DNA from: CAXBCP01 sp038120765
GTDB taxonomy: Bacteria > Pseudomonadota > Alphaproteobacteria > MPNO01 > UBA830
Direction of reading: 5' to 3'
NCBI GenBank assembly: GCA_038120765.1
Contig: JAYOMI010000107.1
Location: forward strand, 1 to 11,854
DNA length: 11,854 nt
In this document: in pieces, positions 1-6,235 of the stretch
How the letters are laid out: each line of letters opens with the position of its first letter
Position numbering within the stretch: position 1 is the stretch's first letter
Program-made: the position numbers and the translations under genes
The notes under the pieces: model-generated
What the model was told of the DNA's origin: nothing
Databases searched by the model: none
The model's input: only the letters and a program-made list of their open reading frames with translations

Positions 1-1
1 C

Positions 2-733
2 TCGGACCTTTACGAGATTTTCTGGTCGACGGGCCGGCTGGTTATCGAACTTATCATGATCGTCGCCACGGCGGGTTTCGTTATCGGCATCCTGAATCTC
101 ACAGGGCTCGGTTTTGCGCTTACCTTTGCGCTGGTCGGTATCGCCGGCGACAGCCTGCTCATCCTGTTGCTGATCAGTGCAGTGATCTGCATCATCCTCG
201 GAATGGGCATGCCGACCCTTGCGATTTACGTCCTTCTCGGGGCATTGATCGCACCGGCGGTTGTCGAGGCCGGTGTCGCGGATATCCCGGCGCATCTTTT
301 CATCCTCTATTTCGGGATGATGCCGATCGCCCTGGCCGCCTTCGCCGCCGCCACGCTGACGAAGGCAGACCCCATGGCGACGGGTTTCGCCGCCATGAAA
401 TTCGGCTGGACGGCATATCTCGTGCCTTTTCTGTTCATCTATTCGCCGACATTGATCCTGTTCGGGGAACCGGGGGACATCGCTATTAACGTGTCGACGG
501 CGTTTTTCGGCACTTATCTTGGGTCCGTCGCGGTGATCGGATATTTTTCGCGCCGCCTTAATCTTATCCTGCGGATAGTTTTGGGAACCGCCGGACTGGC
601 GGCGATGCTGCCTTTCGAGGCATTCGACGGCGCAATGGCGGTCAAAATCAGCGGTGTTGTCGTGGGGTGTGCAATCATCCTGTATGAATTCATCGCCGCA
701 AAGGGCCGGAAAGCAGACACAGAAATGGCTTGA
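2..733 (+). CDS. TRAP transporter fused permease (TAXI type), C-terminal part, cut by window edge
   Basis: Membrane permease of a tripartite ATP-independent periplasmic (TRAP) transporter, which uses a sodium gradient to import organic solutes delivered by a binding protein. The frame is open from base 2, so the gene begins left of the window; the ATG at 56 is internal. About 243 residues are visible, with several hydrophobic helices. The GMGMPT motif at visible residues 67-72, and AHLFILYFGMM followed by ALAAFAAATLTKADPMATGF, are typical of fused 4TM-12TM permeases paired with TAXI binding proteins. From memory of the family, the second block normally reads like YFGMMSMITPPIALAAFAAA; here it reads YFGMMPIALAAFAAA (M106-M107-P108), as if five residues (SMITP) were removed in frame. 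This may affect function. The binding-protein gene follows after 73 nt on the same strand, so the two probably form one operon. The family call is firm; the substrate is unknown. Confidence 0.92.
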   Translation, partial: SDLYEIFWSTGRLVIELIMIVATAGFVIGILNLTGLGFALTFALVGIAGDSLLILLLISAVICIILGMGMPTLAIYVLLGALIAPAVVEAGVADIPAHLFILYFGMMPIALAAFAAATLTKADPMATGFAAMKFGWTAYLVPFLFIYSPTLILFGEPGDIAINVSTAFFGTYLGSVAVIGYFSRRLNLILRIVLGTAGLAAMLPFEAFDGAMAVKISGVVVGCAIILYEFIAAKGRKADTEMA

Positions 734-806
734 CCCGACCGTCCCGACACCTAAGGATCGCGACAACGTGAGAAAATCGAATGTTTACAACAGGGAGTAA
801 AATCAA

Positions 807-1784
807 ATGAACAAATTAGCATTTACGACGGCCATTGTTGGCGCGGTCGCCTTTTCGGGCGTCGCTGCCGCCCAGGTAGCCGTTTTCGCAACAAACCCGC
901 AGGGCAGCCTCGGCTACCGCACCGGCATCGCCGTCGCCAAGACGGTTACCCAGAAAGCGGAGGGCATTACCGGCCGGCCGCAGCCGATGGGCGGATCCAC
1001 CAATTACATTCCGATCGTCAACCGGGGCGAGGTCGATTTCGGCTTTTCGAACGGTATGGAAACGCTGTTCGCCTACAAGGGTATCAAGACTTTCGAAGGC
1101 CGCCCGCATCAGAACCTGAGGATGGTCGGGCGGATGTTCCCTCTCCGCACGGGTATGGCGACGGTCGCAGATATGGGCGTGACGTCCGTCAAGGACCTGC
1201 ACAAGCTCAAGGGCAAGCGGATCACGTCCGAATACACTTCGCTCAGCATCATCGAGACCTTTATCAAGGGCACGCTCGCCAATGCGAACCTGTCCTATGC
1301 TGATTTCCAGTCCGTTCCTGTATCCGGCTTCGCCAAAGGGATGTTCGCCCTCGGTGAAGGGAAAACCGACATTACCTGGATCAGCCTCGGCTCGGGTGCG
1401 GGCCGCAAGGTGAACACCCAACTCCGCGGTCGCGGCGGCATCGTCTATTTCGACATGGACACCTCGCCGGAAGCGGTGGCGCGGTTCAAGGTGCATATGC
1501 CGGCCGCGAAAATCGTTCTCGAATCAAACACAAAAATGCCCGGCATCAAAAAGCCGACTCATATCGTCGAGATCGATTACGTTCTGTTCACGCATAAGGA
1601 TGCGTCGGACGAAATGGTCTACAAGGTCACAAAGGCGCTGGCGACCAACAAGGCCGACCTCGTCAAATCCATGGGGGCCTTTAACCGCCTGAAGCCGGAA
1701 ACTTTTGCAGAGCCGAATATGGCCCCGTACCATCCCGGTGCGCTCAAAGCCATCAATGAGCTTGGCCTGAAGGTGGGCAGCTAA
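807..1784 (+). CDS. TAXI family TRAP transporter solute-binding protein
   Basis: Periplasmic solute receptor (325 aa) that captures the substrate and hands it to the TRAP permease encoded just upstream. Residues 1-22 form a Sec signal peptide (K at position 3, hydrophobic core, AAA before a likely cleavage at Ala22-Gln23). The mature protein starts with VAVFATNPQGSLGYRTG and continues with GGSTNYIPIVNRGEVDFGFSNG near residues 62-83, the two blocks that mark TAXI receptors (bilobed periplasmic-binding fold, shared by glutamate-binding relatives). A later LHKLKGKRI segment matches the usual inter-lobe region. The start at 807 is preceded by CAGGGAG with a 9-nt spacer. Length is normal for the family. 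A strong terminator follows 21 nt after the stop, so the TRAP operon ends here. The substrate cannot be read from sequence; TAXI systems studied carry small organic acids such as glutamate or 2-oxoglutarate. Confidence 0.93.
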   Translation: MNKLAFTTAIVGAVAFSGVAAAQVAVFATNPQGSLGYRTGIAVAKTVTQKAEGITGRPQPMGGSTNYIPIVNRGEVDFGFSNGMETLFAYKGIKTFEGRPHQNLRMVGRMFPLRTGMATVADMGVTSVKDLHKLKGKRITSEYTSLSIIETFIKGTLANANLSYADFQSVPVSGFAKGMFALGEGKTDITWISLGSGAGRKVNTQLRGRGGIVYFDMDTSPEAVARFKVHMPAAKIVLESNTKMPGIKKPTHIVEIDYVLFTHKDASDEMVYKVTKALATNKADLVKSMGAFNRLKPETFAEPNMAPYHPGALKAINELGLKVGS

Positions 1785-1805
1785 AACCCAACCTTCTTCA
1801 AATCA

Positions 1806-1846
1806 GGGGCGGCGCACCGAATGGTTCGCCGCCCCTTTTCTTTTTT
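1806..1846 (+). terminator. Intrinsic terminator of the TRAP operon
   Basis: A perfect 9-bp GC-rich stem (GGGGCGGCG at 1806-1814 with CGCCGCCCC at 1827-1835), extendable by an ACC/GGT helix inside the loop, is followed by TTTTCTTTTTT. It lies 21 nt after the binding-protein stop codon and before the tRNA gene, so it should isolate tRNA-Ser from TRAP transcription. Confidence 0.92.
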
Positions 1847-1905
1847 GTTTCAGCCATTGGCCACAATTTGCTAGGAACACCCTCCGGACCGGGAACGATC
1901 CGGAA

Positions 1906-2397
1906 TCAGGACGGACGGGTGGCCGAGTGGTTGAAGGCACTGGTCTTGAAAACCAGCAGGCGTGCAAGCGTCTCGTGGGTTCGAATCCCACCCTGTCCGC
2001 CATTATCCCGGTGCACGACCGGATCTGTCTGACCGCGAACGACAGCAAGTGAAACTTCCCTAGCGGCTATTGGGGGGGTTCCAAACTTTTCCGGGCGCAA
2101 TATCTCCACGTCGTCGAGATAAACGATGCCTGAATACTTTCCGAAATACTTTTGGGTCACCGCGTCCGCGATACGCTCTGCCGCATTTCTGTTGCCCAGG
2201 ATTGCCTCGATCTTGATAATCGCGAATCCGTCGACGATCGCGGGACGATGAAGCGGGTGCGGCCCGTGCGAACCTTTTCCGCCGCCTTCGAAGACCGAAT
2301 ACCCCGTCGCACCGGCGTCTTCCAGTATCCGGATAATCCCGTCTTCGATCAGCTTCTCGGCGACAATAGAGATGCGTGTTGCTTTGTATGTCTTCAT
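1906..2397 (-). CDS. sbtB: SbtB-type PII-like regulator, with an abnormal C-terminal extension over tRNA-Ser
   Basis: Trimeric PII-like signalling protein that in cyanobacteria binds adenine nucleotides (cAMP, AMP, ADP, ATP) and docks on SbtA to control bicarbonate uptake. Residues 1-105 fit the whole family: EKLIEDGIIRILEDAGATGY, the T-loop GGGKGS (38-43), and KYFGKYSGIVYLDDVEIL near 84-100. The start at 2397 lies 37 nt after the sbtA stop with a weak GGA site. Cyanobacterial members end just after this core, often with a redox-active CGPxGC C-loop. Here the frame has no such motif and continues about 58 residues, the last 28 or so being the antisense translation of tRNA-Ser (GGIRTHETLARLLVFKTSAF). 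A C7 run lies exactly at the end of the core (codons 107-109). Losing one C gives GTPQ-stop; adding one gives GTPPNSR-stop. The native product is therefore probably about 109-112 aa, by natural slippage, mutation or sequencing error. Family call sure; the 3' end is doubtful. Confidence 0.85.
   Translation of the reverse strand: MKTYKATRISIVAEKLIEDGIIRILEDAGATGYSVFEGGGKGSHGPHPLHRPAIVDGFAIIKIEAILGNRNAAERIADAVTQKYFGKYSGIVYLDDVEILRPEKFGTPPIAAREVSLAVVRGQTDPVVHRDNGGQGGIRTHETLARLLVFKTSAFNHSATRPS
1913..2002 (+). tRNA. tRNA-Ser(UGA)
   Basis: A 90-nt class II tRNA with encoded CCA. The acceptor stem GGACGGG pairs with CCTGTCC (one G-U pair), the discriminator is G and CCA is at 2000-2002. The anticodon stem CTGGT (1940-1944) pairs with ACCAG (1952-1956) around the loop CTTGAAA, giving anticodon TGA at 1947-1949, which reads UCN codons, mainly UCA. 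A long variable arm (roughly AGGCGTGCAAGCGTCT) and the T arm GTGGG-TTCGAAT-CCCAC complete a serine tRNA. The opposite strand is read by the 3' extension of the sbtB frame. Just upstream, TCCGGA occurs twice (1883-1888 and 1899-1904); its role is unknown. A small bulged hairpin follows at about 2004-2023 without a T run. Confidence 0.97.
2072..2078 (-). repeat. C7 homopolymer at the end of the sbtB core
   Basis: Seven consecutive C on the sbtB coding strand (G7 on the plus strand) fall in codons ACC CCC CCA, just after the last residues alignable with PII-like proteins. Both other frames reach a stop within two to six codons (TAG at about 2068-2070 or 2060-2062). It is therefore a candidate slippage site, frameshift mutation or base-calling error. 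Confidence 0.7.
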
Positions 2398-2434
2398 TTT
2401 TCCAATCCAGAATGAGTGAATGTTTCAGCGGAGC

Positions 2435-3442
2435 TTATGCCTGGAACACAATCTCGCTCAACGCGATGAAAAGCGGGATGCAAACCACGATTGCAACGGG
2501 TGTTCCAATACTTGTGGAGGATCCGACGAATGCCGACGGGTTTGCCGACGGTATCCCGCCCCGCAGGGTCGGCGGGCCTGAAATATCGGAACTCGATGCC
2601 GCGATCACAGCGAGAAGTATGACGCCGCCCGGGCTGAAGCCCGTCAGGTAGTGGGCAACGGTGCCGAGTGAAAACCCGATCAGCCCGTGTATCACCGGCG
2701 CGACAAAGGCATATACAGCGTACCATTGAGCCACCTTGCGCAGCTCCTTGATCCGGGCATACGCCTCGATTCCCATAATGAGCATCAGGATAGACAGAAA
2801 GCCCCGGAACATCGGTTCGTAAAAGCCTTTCACGACACTATCCGGACGCGTCAGGAGACCGAGCATCAGGCCCAGTACCAGAGCCGACAGGGCCACGCCC
2901 CTGAGGCTATCGACGATTATCTGCCGGATATCGATTTCATCGCCATCGGCACCTGACTTCTTCCGCTGGTGGATGTTGGCCAGCACGATCGCCAGAACAA
3001 GCGCCGGAATATCCATGAACGGATAGAGGGCGGGTACCCACCCTTCATAGGCGATATTCGCGGCATCCAGATGCAGCATACCCGCGGCAAGCGTCGATGC
3101 GCTTACGGCACCGAACAGACCGGCGGTCGCAAGGGCGTCGTCGAACCGGACGCGGGGCAGCCGGGCAAGCGTATTGCGGCCGATCAGAACGATCAGGCAA
3201 TCGATCAGAACCGCGAAAAATGCGGGCAGCATCAGCGCGGACAGGTCGGCTTCACGGATTTCCATACCGGCCTTCAGGCCGATTTTCATCAGCAACATAA
3301 AGACAACGAAGCGATAAATCGCATCGGGGATTTCGAGTTTGCTGCCGAGGGCTGCGATAACCATCCCGCCGATGAGAAATGCGAGTGTCGGTTGCTGCAG
3401 CTGTCCGACGAATGTCTGTAGGAAGTCGGTTATTAAGTCCAT
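2435..3442 (-). CDS. sbtA: SbtA-type sodium-dependent bicarbonate transporter
   Basis: Inner-membrane Na+/HCO3- symporter of the SbtA family (DUF897), 335 aa with about ten hydrophobic segments in two inverted repeats. Each half carries its signature: LFGAVSASTLAAGM (109-122) in the first, and SSSDISGPPTLRGG followed by IPSANPSAFVGSSTSIGTPVAI (283-318) in the second. These regions line the bicarbonate and sodium site in cyanobacterial SbtA. The cytosolic linker between the halves (HQRKKSGADGDEID, about 158-171) is short, so the protein is somewhat shorter than cyanobacterial SbtA of roughly 370 aa. It is first in a minus-strand pair with the PII-like sbtB, the arrangement known from cyanobacteria, and is divergent from a LysR gene. 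It probably supplies bicarbonate for carboxylation, either carbon fixation or anaplerosis. Family call is strong; actual substrate is inferred. Confidence 0.93.
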   Translation of the reverse strand: MDLITDFLQTFVGQLQQPTLAFLIGGMVIAALGSKLEIPDAIYRFVVFMLLMKIGLKAGMEIREADLSALMLPAFFAVLIDCLIVLIGRNTLARLPRVRFDDALATAGLFGAVSASTLAAGMLHLDAANIAYEGWVPALYPFMDIPALVLAIVLANIHQRKKSGADGDEIDIRQIIVDSLRGVALSALVLGLMLGLLTRPDSVVKGFYEPMFRGFLSILMLIMGIEAYARIKELRKVAQWYAVYAFVAPVIHGLIGFSLGTVAHYLTGFSPGGVILLAVIAASSSDISGPPTLRGGIPSANPSAFVGSSTSIGTPVAIVVCIPLFIALSEIVFQA

Positions 3443-3527
3443 TGCGTGGGTTCCGTTCTGAGAGATTGACCGGACAGAACCTAAGACCTGCCTGAGTGGA
3501 TAAAAAATATATTGATTGTATCGATAT

Positions 3528-3544
3528 GTTCTAATTATAAGAAC
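3528..3544. promoter_or_regulatory. 17-nt near-palindrome in the sbtA/lysR divergent promoter, candidate LysR site
   Basis: GTTCTAATTATAAGAAC has 5-bp perfect outer arms (GTTCT/AGAAC) and only one mismatch in eight pairs overall. It contains T-N11-A (TCTAATTATAAGA), the general LysR-type box. It ends two bases before the lysR ATG at 3547 and includes a consensus TATAAT on the minus strand (3534-3539), although no good -35 partner sits at the right distance. A second imperfect dyad, ATTGATTGTATCGAT (3511-3525), lies next to it. Together they suggest autoregulation of the LysR gene and control of sbtAB. Binding is inferred. Confidence 0.5.
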
Positions 3545-3546
3545 GA

Positions 3547-4446
3547 ATGAGCCAGCTGAATTACAAACATCTCCGCTATTTCTGGGCCGTCGCCCATGAC
3601 GGCAATCTGACCCGCGCCGCGGCCACGCTGAACGTGTCGCAGTCGGCGCTGTCCAGCCAGATCCGCAAACTGGAAGAAGCGCTCGGAAATCCGCTTTTCG
3701 AACGCCGCGGCAGAAGTCTGCACCTGACAGAGGCAGGCAGGATGGTTCTGGATCATGCGGATGCGATCTTCGATACCGGGGATCAACTGGTGGGTATGCT
3801 TGCCGGCGAAACGCCCACGCGACCGGTTCTCAAAGTGGGCGCGATGGCCACGCTGTCGCGGAATTTCCAGATCGGCTTTCTCCGCCCGGTCCTGGAACGC
3901 GCAGATGTGCGCATCATTCTCCGTTCTGGCACCGGGGAGTCCCTTCTCGCTGAACTGCAAGATCTCAGCCTGGATATCGTGCTTCTGAACTCTCCGCCGA
4001 ATTCGACACAGTCGACCGCCTTCCGCGCGCACCGGCTCGCCGAGCAGCAGATCAGTCTGGTGGGCACGCCTGCGCGTCTCGGTAAGGGAGCAACTCTGCA
4101 GGACCTTGTCCGCAACCACCCGCTCATCCTCCCGGTATCGCAGGGATCCATCCGGACCGGATTCGAGGCTCTGGTCCAGAGACTGGGAATCGAGCCCCGA
4201 ATTATCGCGGAAGCCGACGACATGGCAATGATGCGCCTGCTGGCGCGTCAGGATGCGGGGATCGCGGTCATTCCGCCGGTCGTCGTCAACGAAGAGCTTC
4301 AAAGCGGCGAATTGATCGAGGCTGCGAGACTACCGGGCGTTTTCGAGAGCTTTTACGCGGTCACAATCGACCGGCGCTTTCCCAATCCCCTTCTGCCGGA
4401 ACTGCTCCAGACACAGATGGTCCACGCCGATCAGCGTCATACGTAA
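3547..4446 (+). CDS. LysR-family regulator, NhaR-like
   Basis: Transcription factor of 299 aa. The N-terminal winged helix-turn-helix spans about residues 5-64 (NYKHLRYFWAVAHDGNLTRAAATLNVSQSALSSQIRKLEE, then PLFERRGRSLHLTEAGR), followed by a linker helix and a two-lobed effector domain. The HLRYFWAVAHDGN opening and the YAVT...RRFPNPLLPELLQ ending resemble E. coli NhaR, which senses sodium and activates the Na+/H+ antiporter gene nhaA. Here the neighbour is a sodium-driven bicarbonate transporter, so sodium, pH or inorganic carbon are plausible signals. It is divergent from sbtA over 104 nt, the classical LysR layout, with a palindrome touching its own start codon. The ribosome site is weak (AAGAACG), which is consistent with low expression. 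It ends 15 nt before the convergent membrane-protein gene. Family sure; NhaR likeness good; target inferred. Confidence 0.92.
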   Translation: MSQLNYKHLRYFWAVAHDGNLTRAAATLNVSQSALSSQIRKLEEALGNPLFERRGRSLHLTEAGRMVLDHADAIFDTGDQLVGMLAGETPTRPVLKVGAMATLSRNFQIGFLRPVLERADVRIILRSGTGESLLAELQDLSLDIVLLNSPPNSTQSTAFRAHRLAEQQISLVGTPARLGKGATLQDLVRNHPLILPVSQGSIRTGFEALVQRLGIEPRIIAEADDMAMMRLLARQDAGIAVIPPVVVNEELQSGELIEAARLPGVFESFYAVTIDRRFPNPLLPELLQTQMVHADQRHT

Positions 4447-4461
4447 CGCGCTGACCGGATT

Positions 4462-5049
4462 TCAGTTCTCGGGCGCCGATCGCGCCTTCTCAGCGGCGGC
4501 AAGGCGGTCCCGCTCCCGCTGCCGTTCCATACCGATCCGCGTGCTCCCCGTATCGGCCCTGCCACTGTTCCGCCGGCGTTTGATATTCGGCCGCCAGACG
4601 CCAAGGACCACATTCAGCACGGAAATTGCGAGGATTGTGATCAGCGCCTGCCATTCATAGGCAAGCGCGGTTTCAAGTACCTCGACGTCAACCTCGCCGC
4701 TGGCGATCCGTTCCGAGACCGAGGCGGCATAATCCGCTTTCGCGCCGACAATCGTCAGCACCCCCTTGAACATCGGGATTCCGGTCGCTGCCTTGATCCA
4801 CGCCCACACTTTTTCGGTATCGGGCCGATGGGCGGCCATCGCCAGTAATCCGCTGATCAGTGCCACCGCCAGCGATGGAAGCAGGACGTGATTGCTGTTC
4901 GCCGCAATTGTCACACGCATATCCGCATATGACGACGGTGTCGCCTGCGGCGCCGTGATCAGGATCACCATGTACGCAAGAAGGCCACCGATCAGTCCGC
5001 AGCTTGAGACCGTATGGAGTATTTTCAGAATTCGGCGTAACCAGATCAT
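4462..5049 (-). CDS. Predicted four-helix inner-membrane protein of unknown function (DUF2269-like)
   Basis: A protein of 195 aa from the ATG at 5049, beginning MIWLRRILKILHTVSSCGLIGGLL. It shows about four hydrophobic helices: near residues 8-32, 55-71, 84-102 (amphipathic, less sure) and 133-153. A basic, charged cytosolic tail follows (KRRRNSG then RQRERDRLAAAEKARSAPEN). The opening LKILHT and the pattern of helices recall the DUF2269 membrane family, but I cannot assign a reaction or partner. The frame stays open to an ATG at 5139, giving 225 aa, but those 30 extra residues are polar and unlike the family. A TATAAT at 5110-5115 inside that stretch also argues for 5049. It is convergent with the LysR gene (15-nt gap) and divergent from the hydrolase gene. 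The family assignment is tentative. Confidence 0.72.
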   Translation of the reverse strand: MIWLRRILKILHTVSSCGLIGGLLAYMVILITAPQATPSSYADMRVTIAANSNHVLLPSLAVALISGLLAMAAHRPDTEKVWAWIKAATGIPMFKGVLTIVGAKADYAASVSERIASGEVDVEVLETALAYEWQALITILAISVLNVVLGVWRPNIKRRRNSGRADTGSTRIGMERQRERDRLAAAEKARSAPEN

Positions 5050-5109
5050 TCGGAAACCGTCTGTTTTCCAATGGAGTCTTGGGCGTGCAGCTGCGATATG
5101 CCCGTCACA

Positions 5110-5115
5110 ATTATA
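5110..5115 (-). promoter_or_regulatory. Candidate -10 box for the membrane-protein gene
   Basis: The minus strand carries an exact TATAAT about 60 nt before the preferred start at 5049. No convincing -35 box is seen 16-18 nt upstream, so this is only suggestive. The rest of 5116-5274 shows nothing clear; a TTGACA at 5150 on the plus strand has no matching -10. Confidence 0.3.
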
Positions 5116-5274
5116 GATAGCAAGTTGGCAGGCGGCCACCTGCGTGTCGTTGACATATCAGGATGTACGCCGCCCGAGCCTGACCGGATGCAGCCGAGAA
5201 AATAAACCGCACGGTTGGCCGCCGTTGCGTGAACGGCTAGCCTCCCGGGACTGGCTCATAATCTCGGGGATTTC

Positions 5275-6204
5275 ATGAAGACGATCACGATCGTTGTCGT
5301 CGCCGTTTTCGCGCTCATCGTATTGGCCGGATACTGGTTGTGGACTCCGGACAGATCCCGCGCGCGGCTGGAGGCGAAATATCTGGCGAACCCGGCAGAT
5401 ATGATCGTAATCGACGGGGCCTCCCTTCATGTCCGGGATACGGGTCCGAAAGACGGGCCGGCGATCATCATGATTCACGGTTTTGGCGCAAGCCTGCATA
5501 CATGGGACGCATGGGCTGATGCGATGTCGGATACCTACCGGGTCATCCGTTTCGATCTTCCCGGATCGGGACTGTCACTCCCCGACCCCGCGAATGATTA
5601 TACCGACGAGCATGTTGCGGCCCTCCTGCTCCGCCTTATGAACCGGTTTGGCATCAACCGGGCGACCCTGATCGGTAATTCTATCGGCGGGCGAATCGCC
5701 TGGCGGACTGCCGCCAGGTATCCCGGTCGTATCGACAAACTGGTTCTGGTTTCTCAGGACGGATTCGCGAGTCCCGGTTTCGACTACGACGCTCCACCTG
5801 CTGTGCCGGCGATGATGAGGCTGATACGTTACGCGCTGCCGAAATTCATGGTGCGGTCCAATCTCGCCCAAAGCTACGGAGACCCGGCCGCGCTGGCGGA
5901 TAGCACGGTTGACCGGTATTACGACCTCCTCCTCGCACCTGGCAGCAGACAGGCACTTCTCGACAGGCTTGGTCAGACGGTTCTGACCGACCCCCGGCCG
6001 ATCCTGAAGAAAATCGCTATTTCGGTCCTGCTGATTTGGGGTGAAAAGGACGCCATGATCCCTTTCAGCAATGCGAAGGATTATCTGGGTCATCTGTCCA
6101 ATGCCCGGCTGGTCTCTTTCCCGGACCTCGGGCATGTCCCGCATGAAGAAGCGCCGACGAGAACATTGCCACCCGTGATGAAGTTTCTGGCGGGGCGGGA
6201 TTGA
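5275..6204 (+). CDS. Membrane-anchored alpha/beta hydrolase
   Basis: Serine hydrolase-fold protein of 309 aa. Residues 3-23 form one hydrophobic helix (uncleaved signal anchor) with the catalytic domain behind it, probably on the periplasmic side. Visible fold marks are the oxyanion HGFG at 68-71, DLPGSGLS at 94-101, the nucleophile elbow GNSIGG with Ser136, the acid Asp259 in WGEKDAMIP, and the catalytic His287 in LGHVPHEE. All three triad residues are present, so it should be active as an esterase, lipase or related hydrolase; substrate unknown. The start is supported by CTCGGGGA six nt before the ATG. Its stop is 31 nt before bciA on the same strand, so the pair is probably co-transcribed. 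BchO of the bacteriochlorophyll pathway is also an alpha/beta hydrolase, but I see no specific BchO marks, and a generic membrane esterase is the safer call. Confidence 0.88.
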   Translation: MKTITIVVVAVFALIVLAGYWLWTPDRSRARLEAKYLANPADMIVIDGASLHVRDTGPKDGPAIIMIHGFGASLHTWDAWADAMSDTYRVIRFDLPGSGLSLPDPANDYTDEHVAALLLRLMNRFGINRATLIGNSIGGRIAWRTAARYPGRIDKLVLVSQDGFASPGFDYDAPPAVPAMMRLIRYALPKFMVRSNLAQSYGDPAALADSTVDRYYDLLLAPGSRQALLDRLGQTVLTDPRPILKKIAISVLLIWGEKDAMIPFSNAKDYLGHLSNARLVSFPDLGHVPHEEAPTRTLPPVMKFLAGRD

Positions 6205-6235
6205 TGATCGGGCAGTATTCCCGCACAGGTATGGC

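Noticed and set aside
816..1496. Minus-strand frame of 226 codons opposite the TAXI binding protein
   Set aside because: Rich in Arg, His and Gly with no domain; the plus-strand gene has a signal peptide, ribosome site and full family match.
1985..2002. tRNA-Ser 3' end as an attachment site for an integrated island carrying sbtAB
   Set aside because: I found no second copy of the tRNA 3' end in the window and no integrase gene, so there is no support within this sequence.
1803..2048. Minus-strand frame containing VGFEPTRRLHACWFSRP-type sequence
   Set aside because: This is the well-known antisense translation of a serine tRNA gene, a common annotation artefact; it has no ribosome site or family.
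2969..3421. Plus-strand frame of 150 codons opposite sbtA
   Set aside because: Low-complexity, Gln- and Arg-rich shadow of the SbtA coding strand.
5150..5155. TTGACA on the plus strand as a promoter for the hydrolase-bciA pair
   Set aside because: No -10-like hexamer occurs 15-19 nt downstream; the sequence there is GC-rich.
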